Assembly: GCA_021796315.1 (NCBI GenBank)
Contig: JAJYOH010000359.1
Coordinates: 1 to 6,473 of the forward strand
DNA: 6,473 nt
Direction: 5' to 3'
Source of the DNA: Chloroflexota bacterium
Lineage (GTDB): Bacteria; Chloroflexota; Anaerolineae; Anaerolineales; Villigracilaceae
Of the stretch, positions 1 through 6,397 are shown in pieces. The position numbers and the translations under genes are program-made. Every line of letters begins with the position of its first letter. Positions within the stretch are counted from its first letter, which is position 1. A model generated the notes under the pieces. It saw only the letters and a program-made list of their open reading frames with translations, searched no databases and was not told the origin of the DNA.

Positions 1-1146
1 GAACTGTGGCATCTCATCCAGGCTGAAGCGGCGAAGGAATTTCCCGACGCGCGTCACGCGCGGATCATCCGGACGCTTGTGAATCAAATTGCCTTCGTCA
101 TCCCGCGTTTCCACATCTTTCTGCAGCTCTTCCGCGCCGCGCACCATCGTCCGAAACTTATATATTTTGAACAACCTGCCATTCTCGCCAGCGCGCTTTT
201 GCGTGAAGAGAATCGGCCTGCCATCATCCAATAAAATGAATAGCGAGACCAATGCCATAATTGGCAAAGCCGGGATGAGCAAAAGTGTGGTTACGACCAA
301 ATCAAATCCACGCTTGAGCATCCGCTGGTATTCGTTCAAAGCAGGAGCGCGCAAGTCAAGCATTGGGATGCCAGCAAAATTCTCGATTGCGGCTTGATGG
401 ACAGTGACCGAAAAATAATCTGGGACGATCCAGAGCCTGACCGGCAAATCGAGCAGATCCGTGGCGAGGCGATTGGTACGCTCATAAGCGCGGAGCGGCA
501 ACGCAATTACCACATCATCAATTTTGTATTTTTGAACAGCAGGCCGGATATCTTCAAGATTTCCTAAAATATCATCCGAATGTTCAGCGCGTTTCTCCGG
601 GTCATCGTCCAAGAAACCGATGAAACGAACATTGAGGTCTTTATATCCTTGAAGCTGTGCTTGCAGGTTTCTCCCGACTAATCCCGCGCCGGCAATCAGG
701 ACGCGCTGCGGTCTCGGCAACCCATTGCGATAGACACGAAACATCAGGCGGGCAGCCATGCGCCATAGGATCATCGTGAGAAAAGTCAATAACACAAACG
801 TGACAAATAAAGCGCGGGACGTTTCGCGGAATGTCAGATACAGAATCCCGGCCATGCTGACAGATGCCAACAATGTCGCTTGCGTCAGGCTGGCAAATTC
901 ATCCACGACGCGCAGGTTTTTCTTGCCATCATAGATTGAATTCAAAGCCAGGATCACAACCCAGAGAAGGGGAAAGATCACATAAAGAATCAGGGGAATA
1001 TTGACAGGTTCGATGATATTTGCAATACCCGGCAAAGGACTCATCAATGGCCGAAGGTTGGAAACAAGCCAGAGCATCAATGGGACTATTACGAGGTCCA
1101 CAAAGATCGAAAATACAGCAAAGTTGGTTGAGAAACGCCGCAGCAT
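1..1146 (-). CDS. Undecaprenyl-phosphate sugar-1-phosphate transferase (WcaJ/PssY-like initiating transferase), 3' end cut by window edge
   Basis: This enzyme class starts repeat-unit synthesis by moving a hexose-1-phosphate from a nucleotide sugar onto undecaprenyl phosphate at the inner membrane. The minus-strand frame is open for 382 codons and leaves the window without a stop. Residues about 12-28, 51-69, 90-106 and 111-128 are hydrophobic membrane segments. Residues 148-160 hold a Rossmann-like IAGAGLVGR motif, as in the CoA_binding_3 middle domain of this family. From about residue 276 the bacterial sugar transferase domain begins: KRGFDLVV, a hydrophobic membrane-inserted helix (about 282-304), LFTQKRAGENGRLFKIYKFRTM (split at 313-334), DDPRVTRVGKFLRR (360-373) and SLDEMPQF at the edge. 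The usual following NVL-G-MSLVGPRP block is missing only because the window ends. ATG at 1146 is the only ATG between an upstream in-frame TGA (1185-1183) and the first membrane segment; a weak AGAAAG lies upstream. The exact sugar cannot be told. The family call is firm. Confidence 0.93.
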   Translation of the reverse strand, partial: MLRRFSTNFAVFSIFVDLVIVPLMLWLVSNLRPLMSPLPGIANIIEPVNIPLILYVIFPLLWVVILALNSIYDGKKNLRVVDEFASLTQATLLASVSMAGILYLTFRETSRALFVTFVLLTFLTMILWRMAARLMFRVYRNGLPRPQRVLIAGAGLVGRNLQAQLQGYKDLNVRFIGFLDDDPEKRAEHSDDILGNLEDIRPAVQKYKIDDVVIALPLRAYERTNRLATDLLDLPVRLWIVPDYFSVTVHQAAIENFAGIPMLDLRAPALNEYQRMLKRGFDLVVTTLLLIPALPIMALVSLFILLDDGRPILFTQKRAGENGRLFKIYKFRTMVRGAEELQKDVETRDDEGNLIHKRPDDPRVTRVGKFLRRFSLDEMPQF

Positions 1147-1276
1147 GATCGAACTTTCTATTGTCTTGGCTAGTAATCTGCCTCAAGATCAAAATATCAA
1201 CTGGAATCGCGATAAAAATAAAGTTGACAAAGCGCGCCTCGGTTCCCAATCTTTCGGGGCCAAGTCACTATATCCG

Positions 1277-1298
1277 GGCTGATGCCTCTCGCATCGCC
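1277..1298. other. Hairpin in the leader region of the sugar transferase gene
   Basis: GGC-T-GATGC, loop CTCTC, GCATC-GCC gives an 8-bp GC-rich stem with one bulged base on either strand. On the minus strand it lies about 130 nt upstream of the sugar transferase ATG and is preceded, not followed, by a T-rich run, so it is not a terminator for minus-strand transcripts. Role unknown. Confidence 0.35.
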
Positions 1299-1338
1299 AA
1301 GACAAAAAACCGAAACCTGCTTTAAGGCTGATTGTCAT

Positions 1339-1361
1339 AACACGAATTTTACTTCGATGTT
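1339..1361 (-). other. Hairpin downstream of the GT4 gene
   Basis: On the minus strand AACA-T-CGAA, loop GTAAAA, TTCG-TGTT forms an 8-bp stem with one bulged T. It starts about 47 nt after the GT4 stop codon. No T tract follows, so it is not a standard intrinsic terminator. It could be a 3'-end stabilising structure or chance. Confidence 0.3.
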
Positions 1362-1407
1362 GGGTATCATAAGGCCCCATGTTCATAAATACGCGTGCCC
1401 TGCGCGA

Positions 1408-2520
1408 TTACGCCGATTTTCCGCAGATTCGATAAAATAATTGTTCGTAGGCATCGGTGACAGCTTCCCACGAGTAGGCGGCTCGTGCGCGCTGGCGACC
1501 CTTAAGACGATAAGCCTCAACTGTTTCAGGAATCTTAAGAAGCGTTTCCAAAACACGGCGCAAGTCCGATGAACCCATCTTGCCATCATAGGCAAATCCT
1601 GCTTCCCCTATGGTCTCAAGATTCTCTGGCGTATCATGAACAACTACGCAATTTCCGAAAGCCATCGCTTCCACCAAAGCAGGATGCGTGCCCCCTACGC
1701 CGGAAGATTCGACAAATATATATGCATTGGAACTTAATTCCTGATATCCGCGGCCAAAGATATAGCCTGTGAAGATTATGCGCTTATCGCCTTCTGCCAG
1801 TTTTTTCAGACCTGTCTGGTATTCTTCTGCATAAGGAGCATCCCCTACGATCACACACTTTAGGTCCGTTTCTATATCGCGAAACGCTTCTACTAGGTGA
1901 TGCGCGGAATTTTCTGGAACCAGGCGTCCAACAAACAGGATATATTTTCTCGCCTCCAGACCATATTGTTTTAGAACGTCCCCTGGCGGAGCGATTTCGA
2001 CATCTGAACCATAAGGAATATAGGCCGGCTCGCAATTGAAACGTTTTTTATAAAACTGCTGTACCTGCATTGAATCGGTTAGAAATCTGTTGGGAAGAAA
2101 GGTAGCAAGGTACTCGGCCAATTGGATGTACTTTCTAGCCAGAGAGGGCCACTTTTCTCGACGCCAATCCAAACCATCTACGTTAAGAATGGTTTTGGTA
2201 CCAACCAGGCGAGGAATCCATGTAACAGGACTGTTACCAGCAATAAAATATAGGGCCACATCGTAGCGTTGTGTGACAGCGTGAAGCGAAGAGATGAATG
2301 AATGAACAATGGTGTCAAGATATTTATTGGTAATAGTCGGCAACTTGATCAAACGTATTCCTTTGTAATGAGTTCCCTCATAAGTGATATGATGTGACCG
2401 ACAATAGACGGTAACCTGATGTCCACGTTGTACCAAACGCTGTCCAAGTTGCTCCGCACAAGTTTCAAACCCGCTGTAAGCAGCAGGAATGCCGCGAATA
2501 CCAAGGAACGCAATTCTCAT
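1408..2520 (-). CDS. GT4-family glycosyltransferase with DUF1972-type N-terminus (WchF-like, candidate rhamnosyltransferase)
   Basis: A complete 370-residue GT-B glycosyltransferase, expected to act in the cytoplasm on lipid-linked glycan intermediates. The N-terminus MRIAFLGIRGIPAAYSGFET (1-20) is the hallmark of the DUF1972 group, whose studied members include the capsular rhamnosyltransferase WchF. The GT4 C-terminal domain is seen as YILFVGRLVPENSAHHLVEAF (split at 193-213), VIVGDAP (223-229), IIFTGYI (248-254) and GVGGTHPALVEAMAFGN (274-290); E284 falls where the EX7E-type glutamate is expected. Length is normal for the family. The ATG overlaps the stop of the preceding GT2 gene (ATGA) and has GAGGG six bases upstream, so translation is probably coupled and the start is secure. 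No signal peptide or membrane segment is seen. Rhamnose specificity is inferred from family only; other GT4 specificities are possible. Confidence 0.9.
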   Translation of the reverse strand: MRIAFLGIRGIPAAYSGFETCAEQLGQRLVQRGHQVTVYCRSHHITYEGTHYKGIRLIKLPTITNKYLDTIVHSFISSLHAVTQRYDVALYFIAGNSPVTWIPRLVGTKTILNVDGLDWRREKWPSLARKYIQLAEYLATFLPNRFLTDSMQVQQFYKKRFNCEPAYIPYGSDVEIAPPGDVLKQYGLEARKYILFVGRLVPENSAHHLVEAFRDIETDLKCVIVGDAPYAEEYQTGLKKLAEGDKRIIFTGYIFGRGYQELSSNAYIFVESSGVGGTHPALVEAMAFGNCVVVHDTPENLETIGEAGFAYDGKMGSSDLRRVLETLLKIPETVEAYRLKGRQRARAAYSWEAVTDAYEQLFYRICGKSA

Positions 2521-3530
2521 TCATCGCCCTCGATATGAAAAGGAATCGCCTTCTGCCTAAACCATTGGCTAATATAACTATCACTGACCCGGCGTTTGCT
2601 CATGATCGCATGCCGTTTTCGCAACGTCTCAGGACACAACCGCAGCAATGACCAGAAAGCTGGCAAAGAGGAATGCTCGAAAAGCACGACATACCCAATA
2701 ACCAGCAAGTCACGCCACAGAGTCGGTGCGAGGAATCTAAGGCCATTTACCCATGTCTGATTCCTAATCCGCATTAGGAAGCGGTTCTTAACCGAATGCA
2801 TATTGATGCTGGCATCGATATCTCCGCGATGAGCATCCCTCCGAACTGAACGAAAATGATACGCTTGTGCGTGTGGCGTATAGAGTGCTTTCCATCCCAT
2901 TAACTGCATGCGCCACGACAAATCTGCGTCTTCACGATAGGCAAAGAAACTCTCTGCAAAATACTCGCCATCAAGGGCCGTGTCCTCTAAGGCTGCTTTC
3001 CGATAGAAGCCAGCAGCGCCGCTGACGCCAAAAATGTATTCCAGCCTGTCGTACTGCCCAATATCGGTTTCCCCAGCCCCTCTATCGAAATGCCTTTGAT
3101 TAGGCGTGAAAAACATGCCGCCAGAATCCAAGATTCTGGAATTGCCCACTTCGGAGGCATCTGAAACACGATACAACTTGCCAGAAATCTGGCCCACTGT
3201 GTTGTCCAACTCAATAGCATTCGCCATCTGAAATAGGTAATCCGGCATCAGCATTACATCGGGATTAAGTGACAGGTAATAAATACCCTTTGATGCCCGG
3301 ATGGCCTGATTATGGGCGTGGCTAAAACCTGTGTTATTGTGATTGACTATCATACGTGAGTGGGGACAGTATTGCTTCACCAAGTTAAGAGACTGATCGG
3401 CAGATGCATTGTCTACCACAATCAACTCAAAATGAACACCCTGCTGACGCATCAAAGCAGCCAAACAATCAGGCAGATAAGCGGCGCTGTTCCAGGTTAC
3501 AAGGCCGATGGAGATTAAAAGTTCAGACAT
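2517..3530 (-). CDS. GT2-family glycosyltransferase (WbbL-like, candidate rhamnosyltransferase)
   Basis: A 337-residue GT-A glycosyltransferase likely adding a sugar to the repeat unit on the cytoplasmic side of the membrane. Numbered from ATG 3530, it shows SIGLVTWNS (7-15), the nucleotide-binding LIVVDNAS (36-43), NNTGFSHAHNQAI (65-77), the metal-binding-type SLNPDVML (87-94), SGAAGFYRK (170-178), the catalytic-region EDADLSWRM (200-208) and AYHFRS (223-228). These match the WbbL-like rhamnosyltransferase branch of GT2. The moderately hydrophobic stretch around 274-284 may associate with the membrane. The frame can also start at a TTG at 3548, which has GGAAAG about seven bases upstream and would add six residues. 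I prefer ATG 3530 because GT2 domains usually start right at this point. The TGA stop overlaps the next gene's ATG. Donor and acceptor cannot be read from sequence. Confidence 0.9.
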   Translation of the reverse strand: MSELLISIGLVTWNSAAYLPDCLAALMRQQGVHFELIVVDNASADQSLNLVKQYCPHSRMIVNHNNTGFSHAHNQAIRASKGIYYLSLNPDVMLMPDYLFQMANAIELDNTVGQISGKLYRVSDASEVGNSRILDSGGMFFTPNQRHFDRGAGETDIGQYDRLEYIFGVSGAAGFYRKAALEDTALDGEYFAESFFAYREDADLSWRMQLMGWKALYTPHAQAYHFRSVRRDAHRGDIDASINMHSVKNRFLMRIRNQTWVNGLRFLAPTLWRDLLVIGYVVLFEHSSLPAFWSLLRLCPETLRKRHAIMSKRRVSDSYISQWFRQKAIPFHIEGDE

Positions 3531-3660
3531 GTAACACACAGATCCCAAAAATTTCTTTCCGCAAAGACAATTTTACAATACCATTCACCCAATCTATAAA
3601 GGGATCTCAAAATGGTTTTACGATAACATGACCATCACGCATATAAAGGACTCGACAGTT
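3531..3660. other. Spacer between the two GT2 genes
   Basis: This 130-bp A+T-rich spacer breaks the otherwise tight gene packing. On the minus strand the frame after the upstream TAA reads on for 16 codons, including an ATG-initiated 11-codon micro-ORF (MRDGHVIVKPF), to a TGA. It has no good ribosome binding site and I do not call it a gene. No terminator hairpin is evident. GGAAAG near 3555-3560 could serve the TTG start at 3548. Confidence 0.4.
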
Positions 3661-4602
3661 TTATTGGTGCGCCTTTATTAAAGTCTTTCTTGAATCTGAT
3701 ATCGGACCCATATGTTGCGCTATACCATCTATCGTACCCAAAAGTATTGCCAATAGCTTGTTTATTTTCTGGTCTTCAAAAAACAATAATCGTATGAGCC
3801 CCTTACTATTTACAACTAACTCGTACAACAACCAATGAGGAAATCGCAATCCATACAGTTCATACATTAGAACGCGATTCCGACTGATATAGTACCAACG
3901 CAATACCGAATGAAAAGTGGGAAACGTTGTAAGTAGCCCTATGCTCCTCTTTTGTTGATTCCCTAGGCGATGGTAAAGGTGAGCATTACAGTTTACCACT
4001 ATAGTGTAACCACACTGTTTTGCGCGAAGACAATACTCTGTGTCCACATAATCCATAAAGAAATCATCCCGGAAGGGTCCGATTTTTCGATACACCTGCA
4101 GATTATAAAGCGCGCCAGACGTGATAACGGCAGAAATATCATTTAATACTTGATTGGCAAGATGCATCCGCCTATAAAAAATGAGGCCGCGAGATTGCAC
4201 ATACCTAAGAACTATACCAGCAGTTGGGTCTTCAACTACAGGTGCCACGATAGCTACTTGTTCACGCCTAGGATGAGAAACAAAGGTACCAAAAACCGTT
4301 GCCACCATCCCGGGAGCAGGTTGGCTATCTTGATCGAACGCGAAAACAAAGTCAGCATTTCTTTCAATCGCCCAGGCAAACCCCTGGTTGAGGGCAATCG
4401 CTATTCCTGAGTTTCCTTTATTAAAAATGAATTCTATGTGCTCTTCATTTTGGCTAGCAATTTGCCGAAAGCTATCACATATTTCGGGCTTCGAACCATT
4501 ATCAACAATAACCAATTGATCTATCTGCGCTCTCAAGTTATCCAGTTTATCGAGGAATCCAGCAGGAGGATTGTATGTAACAATGATCGCATAAGTATTC
4601 AT
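3661..4602 (-). CDS. GT2-family glycosyltransferase, RfbF-type rhamnosyltransferase-like
   Basis: A complete 313-residue GT-A enzyme. It shows YAIIVTYNP (4-12), LVIVDNGS (30-37), NKGNSGIAIALNQGF (61-75), the metal-binding FAFDQDS (87-93), a TSGALY block (161-166), FFMDYVDTEYCLR (181-193) and AHLYHRLG (207-214). The FDQDS and MDYVDxE pair is typical of the dTDP-rhamnosyl transferase (RfbF) branch of GT2. The C-terminal third has aromatic and hydrophobic stretches (about 235-275) that may sit on the membrane surface. The ATG is the first in frame and overlaps a TGA ending a short upstream frame (ATGA). It is visibly more A+T-rich than the sugar transferase: two sampled 60-base lines hold 37% and 40% G+C, against 62% in two sampled lines at 1-60 and 421-480. 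That suggests a separate origin. Sugar specificity is inferred from family. Confidence 0.9.
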   Translation of the reverse strand: MNTYAIIVTYNPPAGFLDKLDNLRAQIDQLVIVDNGSKPEICDSFRQIASQNEEHIEFIFNKGNSGIAIALNQGFAWAIERNADFVFAFDQDSQPAPGMVATVFGTFVSHPRREQVAIVAPVVEDPTAGIVLRYVQSRGLIFYRRMHLANQVLNDISAVITSGALYNLQVYRKIGPFRDDFFMDYVDTEYCLRAKQCGYTIVVNCNAHLYHRLGNQQKRSIGLLTTFPTFHSVLRWYYISRNRVLMYELYGLRFPHWLLYELVVNSKGLIRLLFFEDQKINKLLAILLGTIDGIAQHMGPISDSRKTLIKAHQ

Positions 4603-4724
4603 TGCATCTCGCGTCGGGTCACGTAGGGGGACAATGACAAAGAAACCAAAACGTTGAATCTTCTGTTGAGAGCTTGGTGCATTAGTTGTCCGACCACAAT
4701 TTTACGAATATCCTCTATCTTTAA
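4599..4724 (-). pseudogene. Possible 3' remnant of an unidentified gene truncated at the IS end
   Basis: From the IS boundary the minus strand stays open for 41 codons, beginning LKIEDIRKIVVGQLM and ending LSLSPYVTRREMQ before TGA, while both other minus frames stop early. The TGA overlaps the ATG of the following glycosyltransferase as ATGA, the same arrangement as between the two downstream genes. This fits the last part of a former upstream operon gene. I do not recognise the family, and 41 open codons in one of three frames is not rare by chance. It does not read as a continuation of the PIN domain on the other side of the IS. Confidence 0.35.
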
Positions 4725-4740
4725 TATTACAGCGCAAGGT
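4725..4740 (+). repeat. IS terminal inverted repeat, transposase 3' side
   Basis: TATTACAGCGCAAGGT is a perfect 16-base match to the complement of 6333-6348; similarity stops after it. It includes the transposase stop codon (minus strand TAA at 4729-4727). The preceding bases are TTAA. Confidence 0.93.
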
Positions 4741-6304
4741 CATGAGAAAAAGCTGCTAATTGAGCCAATTTTGTTTTGCGATGAGATTGATAGGCGACAA
4801 AGTTCCGTTTTTGATAATAGCGCACTCGGTCCAAAGCTGTTGGAATATCTACGACAGCGGATGGCAGAACGGAAGAAAGCAGTAGTCGAACTTGATAAAT
4901 CGTGAGAGCTGGAGCTTGTTCTTGAAAACGAACCCTCAAGCGGACCAGGAAATGATGGGCCAGAGAAACCAGCAGCATGTGATGGTGCCAACCTTGCCAA
5001 CTGCGCATCTCGTAATGATCCATGCCGACTTCGCCTTTGGCTTCTTCGAAAATGGTTTCGATCGGCCATCGCATGCCGCTGATGCGAATGAACTCATTCA
5101 AGGGAGCGTCACGGGGAGCATTGCTAAAAAAGTATTTGATCTCCTGCGGGTTATCCAGATTGCGGCGAATGATGAGCCAGACTTCTTGACCGGGCAGGTT
5201 TGCCCGCGATTCGGTCACGCGCAGGAATGCAAATTCACAAAGGATCGGTCCTTTGCTGCCTTCCTTGATAACAGCTCGATGCCAATCTTTCTTTTCAATC
5301 TTCTTCACCAATTGTTTGACTTGAAAGGGATGCTTTCTCGGATCACTCAAACGCAAACGGCTAGGGTGACGCCCGTGACCGCTCCACTGAGGAACATGAA
5401 CTTTCGGTGGGGTGCACCAGATCGGCGTGTTCTCCTTGATCGCTGTGAAATACCATTTTCCCAATGCAGCTACCCCGTCGCGGAACGTGGGAGCATCTCC
5501 ATACAAGGCATCAGCCGCTACCCAGAAAAAGGGCAAATTCTCGCGGTTTACGGCATTTTTCAACAATTCCAGCCCGATTTCCGGCTTCGTTTTGAACACC
5601 AGATCTTCCGGCACACCACACGCCTTTCGCCGCTCAGCCTGTTCCGCATCGAACCATTCAGAGGGCATGAACAACTGCCCCTCAATCAAGCTGTACCCTT
5701 TGTGACTGGCATATCCCAAATACACTCCGACTTGCCCGTTCGCGATCTTGCCCACCGAGCCGCAGTATTGTGCCGCCACGCCAACCGACTCGCGGCCTTG
5801 TTTGACCACACTCGATTCGTCGATCAGCATCACTCCATCCTCTGCTCCCAAGCTTTCAGCGATCAAGCCTTGATGGATCGCAATCACCGGCTCCGTTTTC
5901 CATTGGCTCTGACCCACAAAATACTGCAGGCTGCGCACTTTCTCGCCCACCTCCAACGCTATCTGTTCTACATTCTTGCGCGCAGCGTTACCCAGCAGAC
6001 CGTGCATGTAAGTTCGGCTTCGTTTCATTTGCTCCACTCGCTCCAGGGCCGGTCCAAACAGTTTCATATACTGCTTCATTTCCTTCAAAAACTGCTCAAC
6101 CTCTTTCGTACTCAAGTTGCATTCCGGCGCCGGGCAGGTCTCGATCTGATTTCGAAAAGCCTTTGCCTTCGGTCCGCTTCTTGCTTGATCGGCTCGGCCC
6201 GATCCTTGAGCTCGACTGGCTTCGGTTACAATTCCTCTGGGCATGGTATTCTTCGTCTCCTTCCACTTGGCAGTGTTTGGAGAAAGATACCATGCCTTCT
6301 TCAT
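4727..6304 (-). CDS. IS701-family DDE transposase
   Basis: A complete 525-residue transposase that would cut and join the IS ends. After a basic N-terminus, residues about 68-150 form a helical region leading into the DDE_5-type catalytic core. Acidic residues sit in MLIDESSVVKQG (D162), WVAADALYGD (D266/D270) and RWPIETIFEEAK. In the last, R412-E416-K423 has the R-(3)-E-(6)-K spacing of the IS4-superfamily signature, while the usual tyrosine three residues before the arginine is replaced by serine. Family features also include AAQYCGSVGKIANGQVGVYL (178-197). It is longer than many IS701 transposases, mainly at the N-terminus. ATG 6304 has AAGG only four bases upstream. A second ATG at 6244 (residue 21) has AAGGAG about 12 bases upstream and is a possible alternative. 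The frame is intact, with all candidate catalytic residues present, so the element may be active. The stop lies in the terminal repeat. Confidence 0.92.
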   Translation of the reverse strand: MKKAWYLSPNTAKWKETKNTMPRGIVTEASRAQGSGRADQARSGPKAKAFRNQIETCPAPECNLSTKEVEQFLKEMKQYMKLFGPALERVEQMKRSRTYMHGLLGNAARKNVEQIALEVGEKVRSLQYFVGQSQWKTEPVIAIHQGLIAESLGAEDGVMLIDESSVVKQGRESVGVAAQYCGSVGKIANGQVGVYLGYASHKGYSLIEGQLFMPSEWFDAEQAERRKACGVPEDLVFKTKPEIGLELLKNAVNRENLPFFWVAADALYGDAPTFRDGVAALGKWYFTAIKENTPIWCTPPKVHVPQWSGHGRHPSRLRLSDPRKHPFQVKQLVKKIEKKDWHRAVIKEGSKGPILCEFAFLRVTESRANLPGQEVWLIIRRNLDNPQEIKYFFSNAPRDAPLNEFIRISGMRWPIETIFEEAKGEVGMDHYEMRSWQGWHHHMLLVSLAHHFLVRLRVRFQEQAPALTIYQVRLLLSSVLPSAVVDIPTALDRVRYYQKRNFVAYQSHRKTKLAQLAAFSHDLAL

Positions 6305-6318
6305 CTCACCTTATTCAA

Positions 6319-6347
6319 ATTGTACGCTACCAACCTTGCGCTGTAAT
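6319..6347 (-). promoter_or_regulatory. Candidate sigma-70-type promoter of the transposase
   Basis: On the minus strand ATTACA (6347-6342, four of six matches to TTGACA) and TACAAT (6324-6319, five of six matches to TATAAT) are separated by 17 bases. The -35 sits inside the terminal repeat. Transcription would begin near 6312, giving a very short leader before ATG 6304. No terminator is visible between the transposase and the glycosyltransferase genes, so it could also feed them. Confidence 0.4.
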
Positions 6348-6348
6348 A
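6333..6348 (-). repeat. IS terminal inverted repeat, transposase 5' side
   Basis: This repeat reads TATTACAGCGCAAGGT on the minus strand, identical to the left end. It lies 28 bases upstream of the transposase ATG and includes a candidate -35 hexamer. The following plus-strand bases are CTAG. Confidence 0.93.
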
Positions 6349-6397
6349 CTAGATAACGAAGAATATTGGTGTCACAGAAGAAAAGGTTTTCGCCCAT
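6349..6397 (-). pseudogene. PIN-domain (VapC-like) gene truncated after 16 codons by the IS
   Basis: On the minus strand ATG 6397 begins MGENLFFCDTNILRYL. The FCDTNILRYL stretch is the classic opening strand of PIN-domain ribonucleases, with D9 as the first metal-binding acidic residue; VapC toxins start this way. The frame then enters the IS repeat at CTAG and reads 12 IS-derived codons to a TAA (6313-6311), giving a 28-residue product that lacks all other PIN catalytic residues. The rest of the gene is not found beyond the other IS end. The ribosome binding site is weak. The call rests on a short but distinctive motif; a toxin-antitoxin role is inferred. Confidence 0.6.

Larger units (their letters stand above)
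1147..1407. other. Intergenic region between GT4 gene and sugar transferase, apparently non-coding
   Basis: This 261-bp gap is the longest gene-free stretch in the locus. A 65-codon minus-strand frame (1189-1386) and other short frames cross it, but none has a recognisable motif or convincing ribosome binding site, so I treat it as non-coding. It contains two hairpins (listed separately) and probably carries the leader of the downstream sugar transferase. I found no convincing promoter or T-tailed terminator in it. Confidence 0.6.
4725..6348 (-). mobile_element. Complete IS701-like insertion sequence, 1624 bp
   Basis: The element is bounded by perfect 16-bp inverted repeats (TATTACAGCGCAAGGT at the left, its complement at the right) and carries one intact DDE transposase gene. 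The size and single-gene layout match the IS701 group. Flanking tetranucleotides are TTAA (4721-4724) and CTAG (6349-6352). Both fit the YTAR duplication pattern remembered for this family, yet they differ, so there is no true target duplication. The transposase stop codon TAA lies within the left repeat. The element separates a PIN-domain gene start from the glycosyltransferase genes. Confidence 0.9.

Noticed and set aside
89..397. A 102-codon plus-strand frame
   Set aside because: It is antisense to the conserved catalytic domain of the sugar transferase.
929..1282. Overlapping short frames on both strands around the start of the sugar transferase
   Set aside because: They lie in other frames over the N-terminal membrane segments of the sugar transferase and its leader and show no motif.
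1189..1386. A 65-codon minus-strand frame in the gap before the sugar transferase
   Set aside because: It has no convincing ribosome binding site or recognisable motif, and it crosses the hairpin region.
3591..3626. An 11-codon micro-ORF between the two GT2 genes
   Set aside because: It is too short and lacks a ribosome binding site; an open run of this size is expected by chance.
4722..4726. TAATA at the left IS end repeated at 6344-6348 as a possible target duplication
   Set aside because: Accepting it would make the IS ends asymmetric and break the perfect 16-bp inverted repeat. The shared bases are explained by the near-palindromic repeat tip.
4892..6346. A 484-codon plus-strand open frame antisense to the transposase, covering most of the IS
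   Set aside because: The minus-strand frame has clear transposase motifs and catalytic residues. The antisense translation shows no recognisable domain, so I treat it as a codon-bias shadow, though its length is notable.
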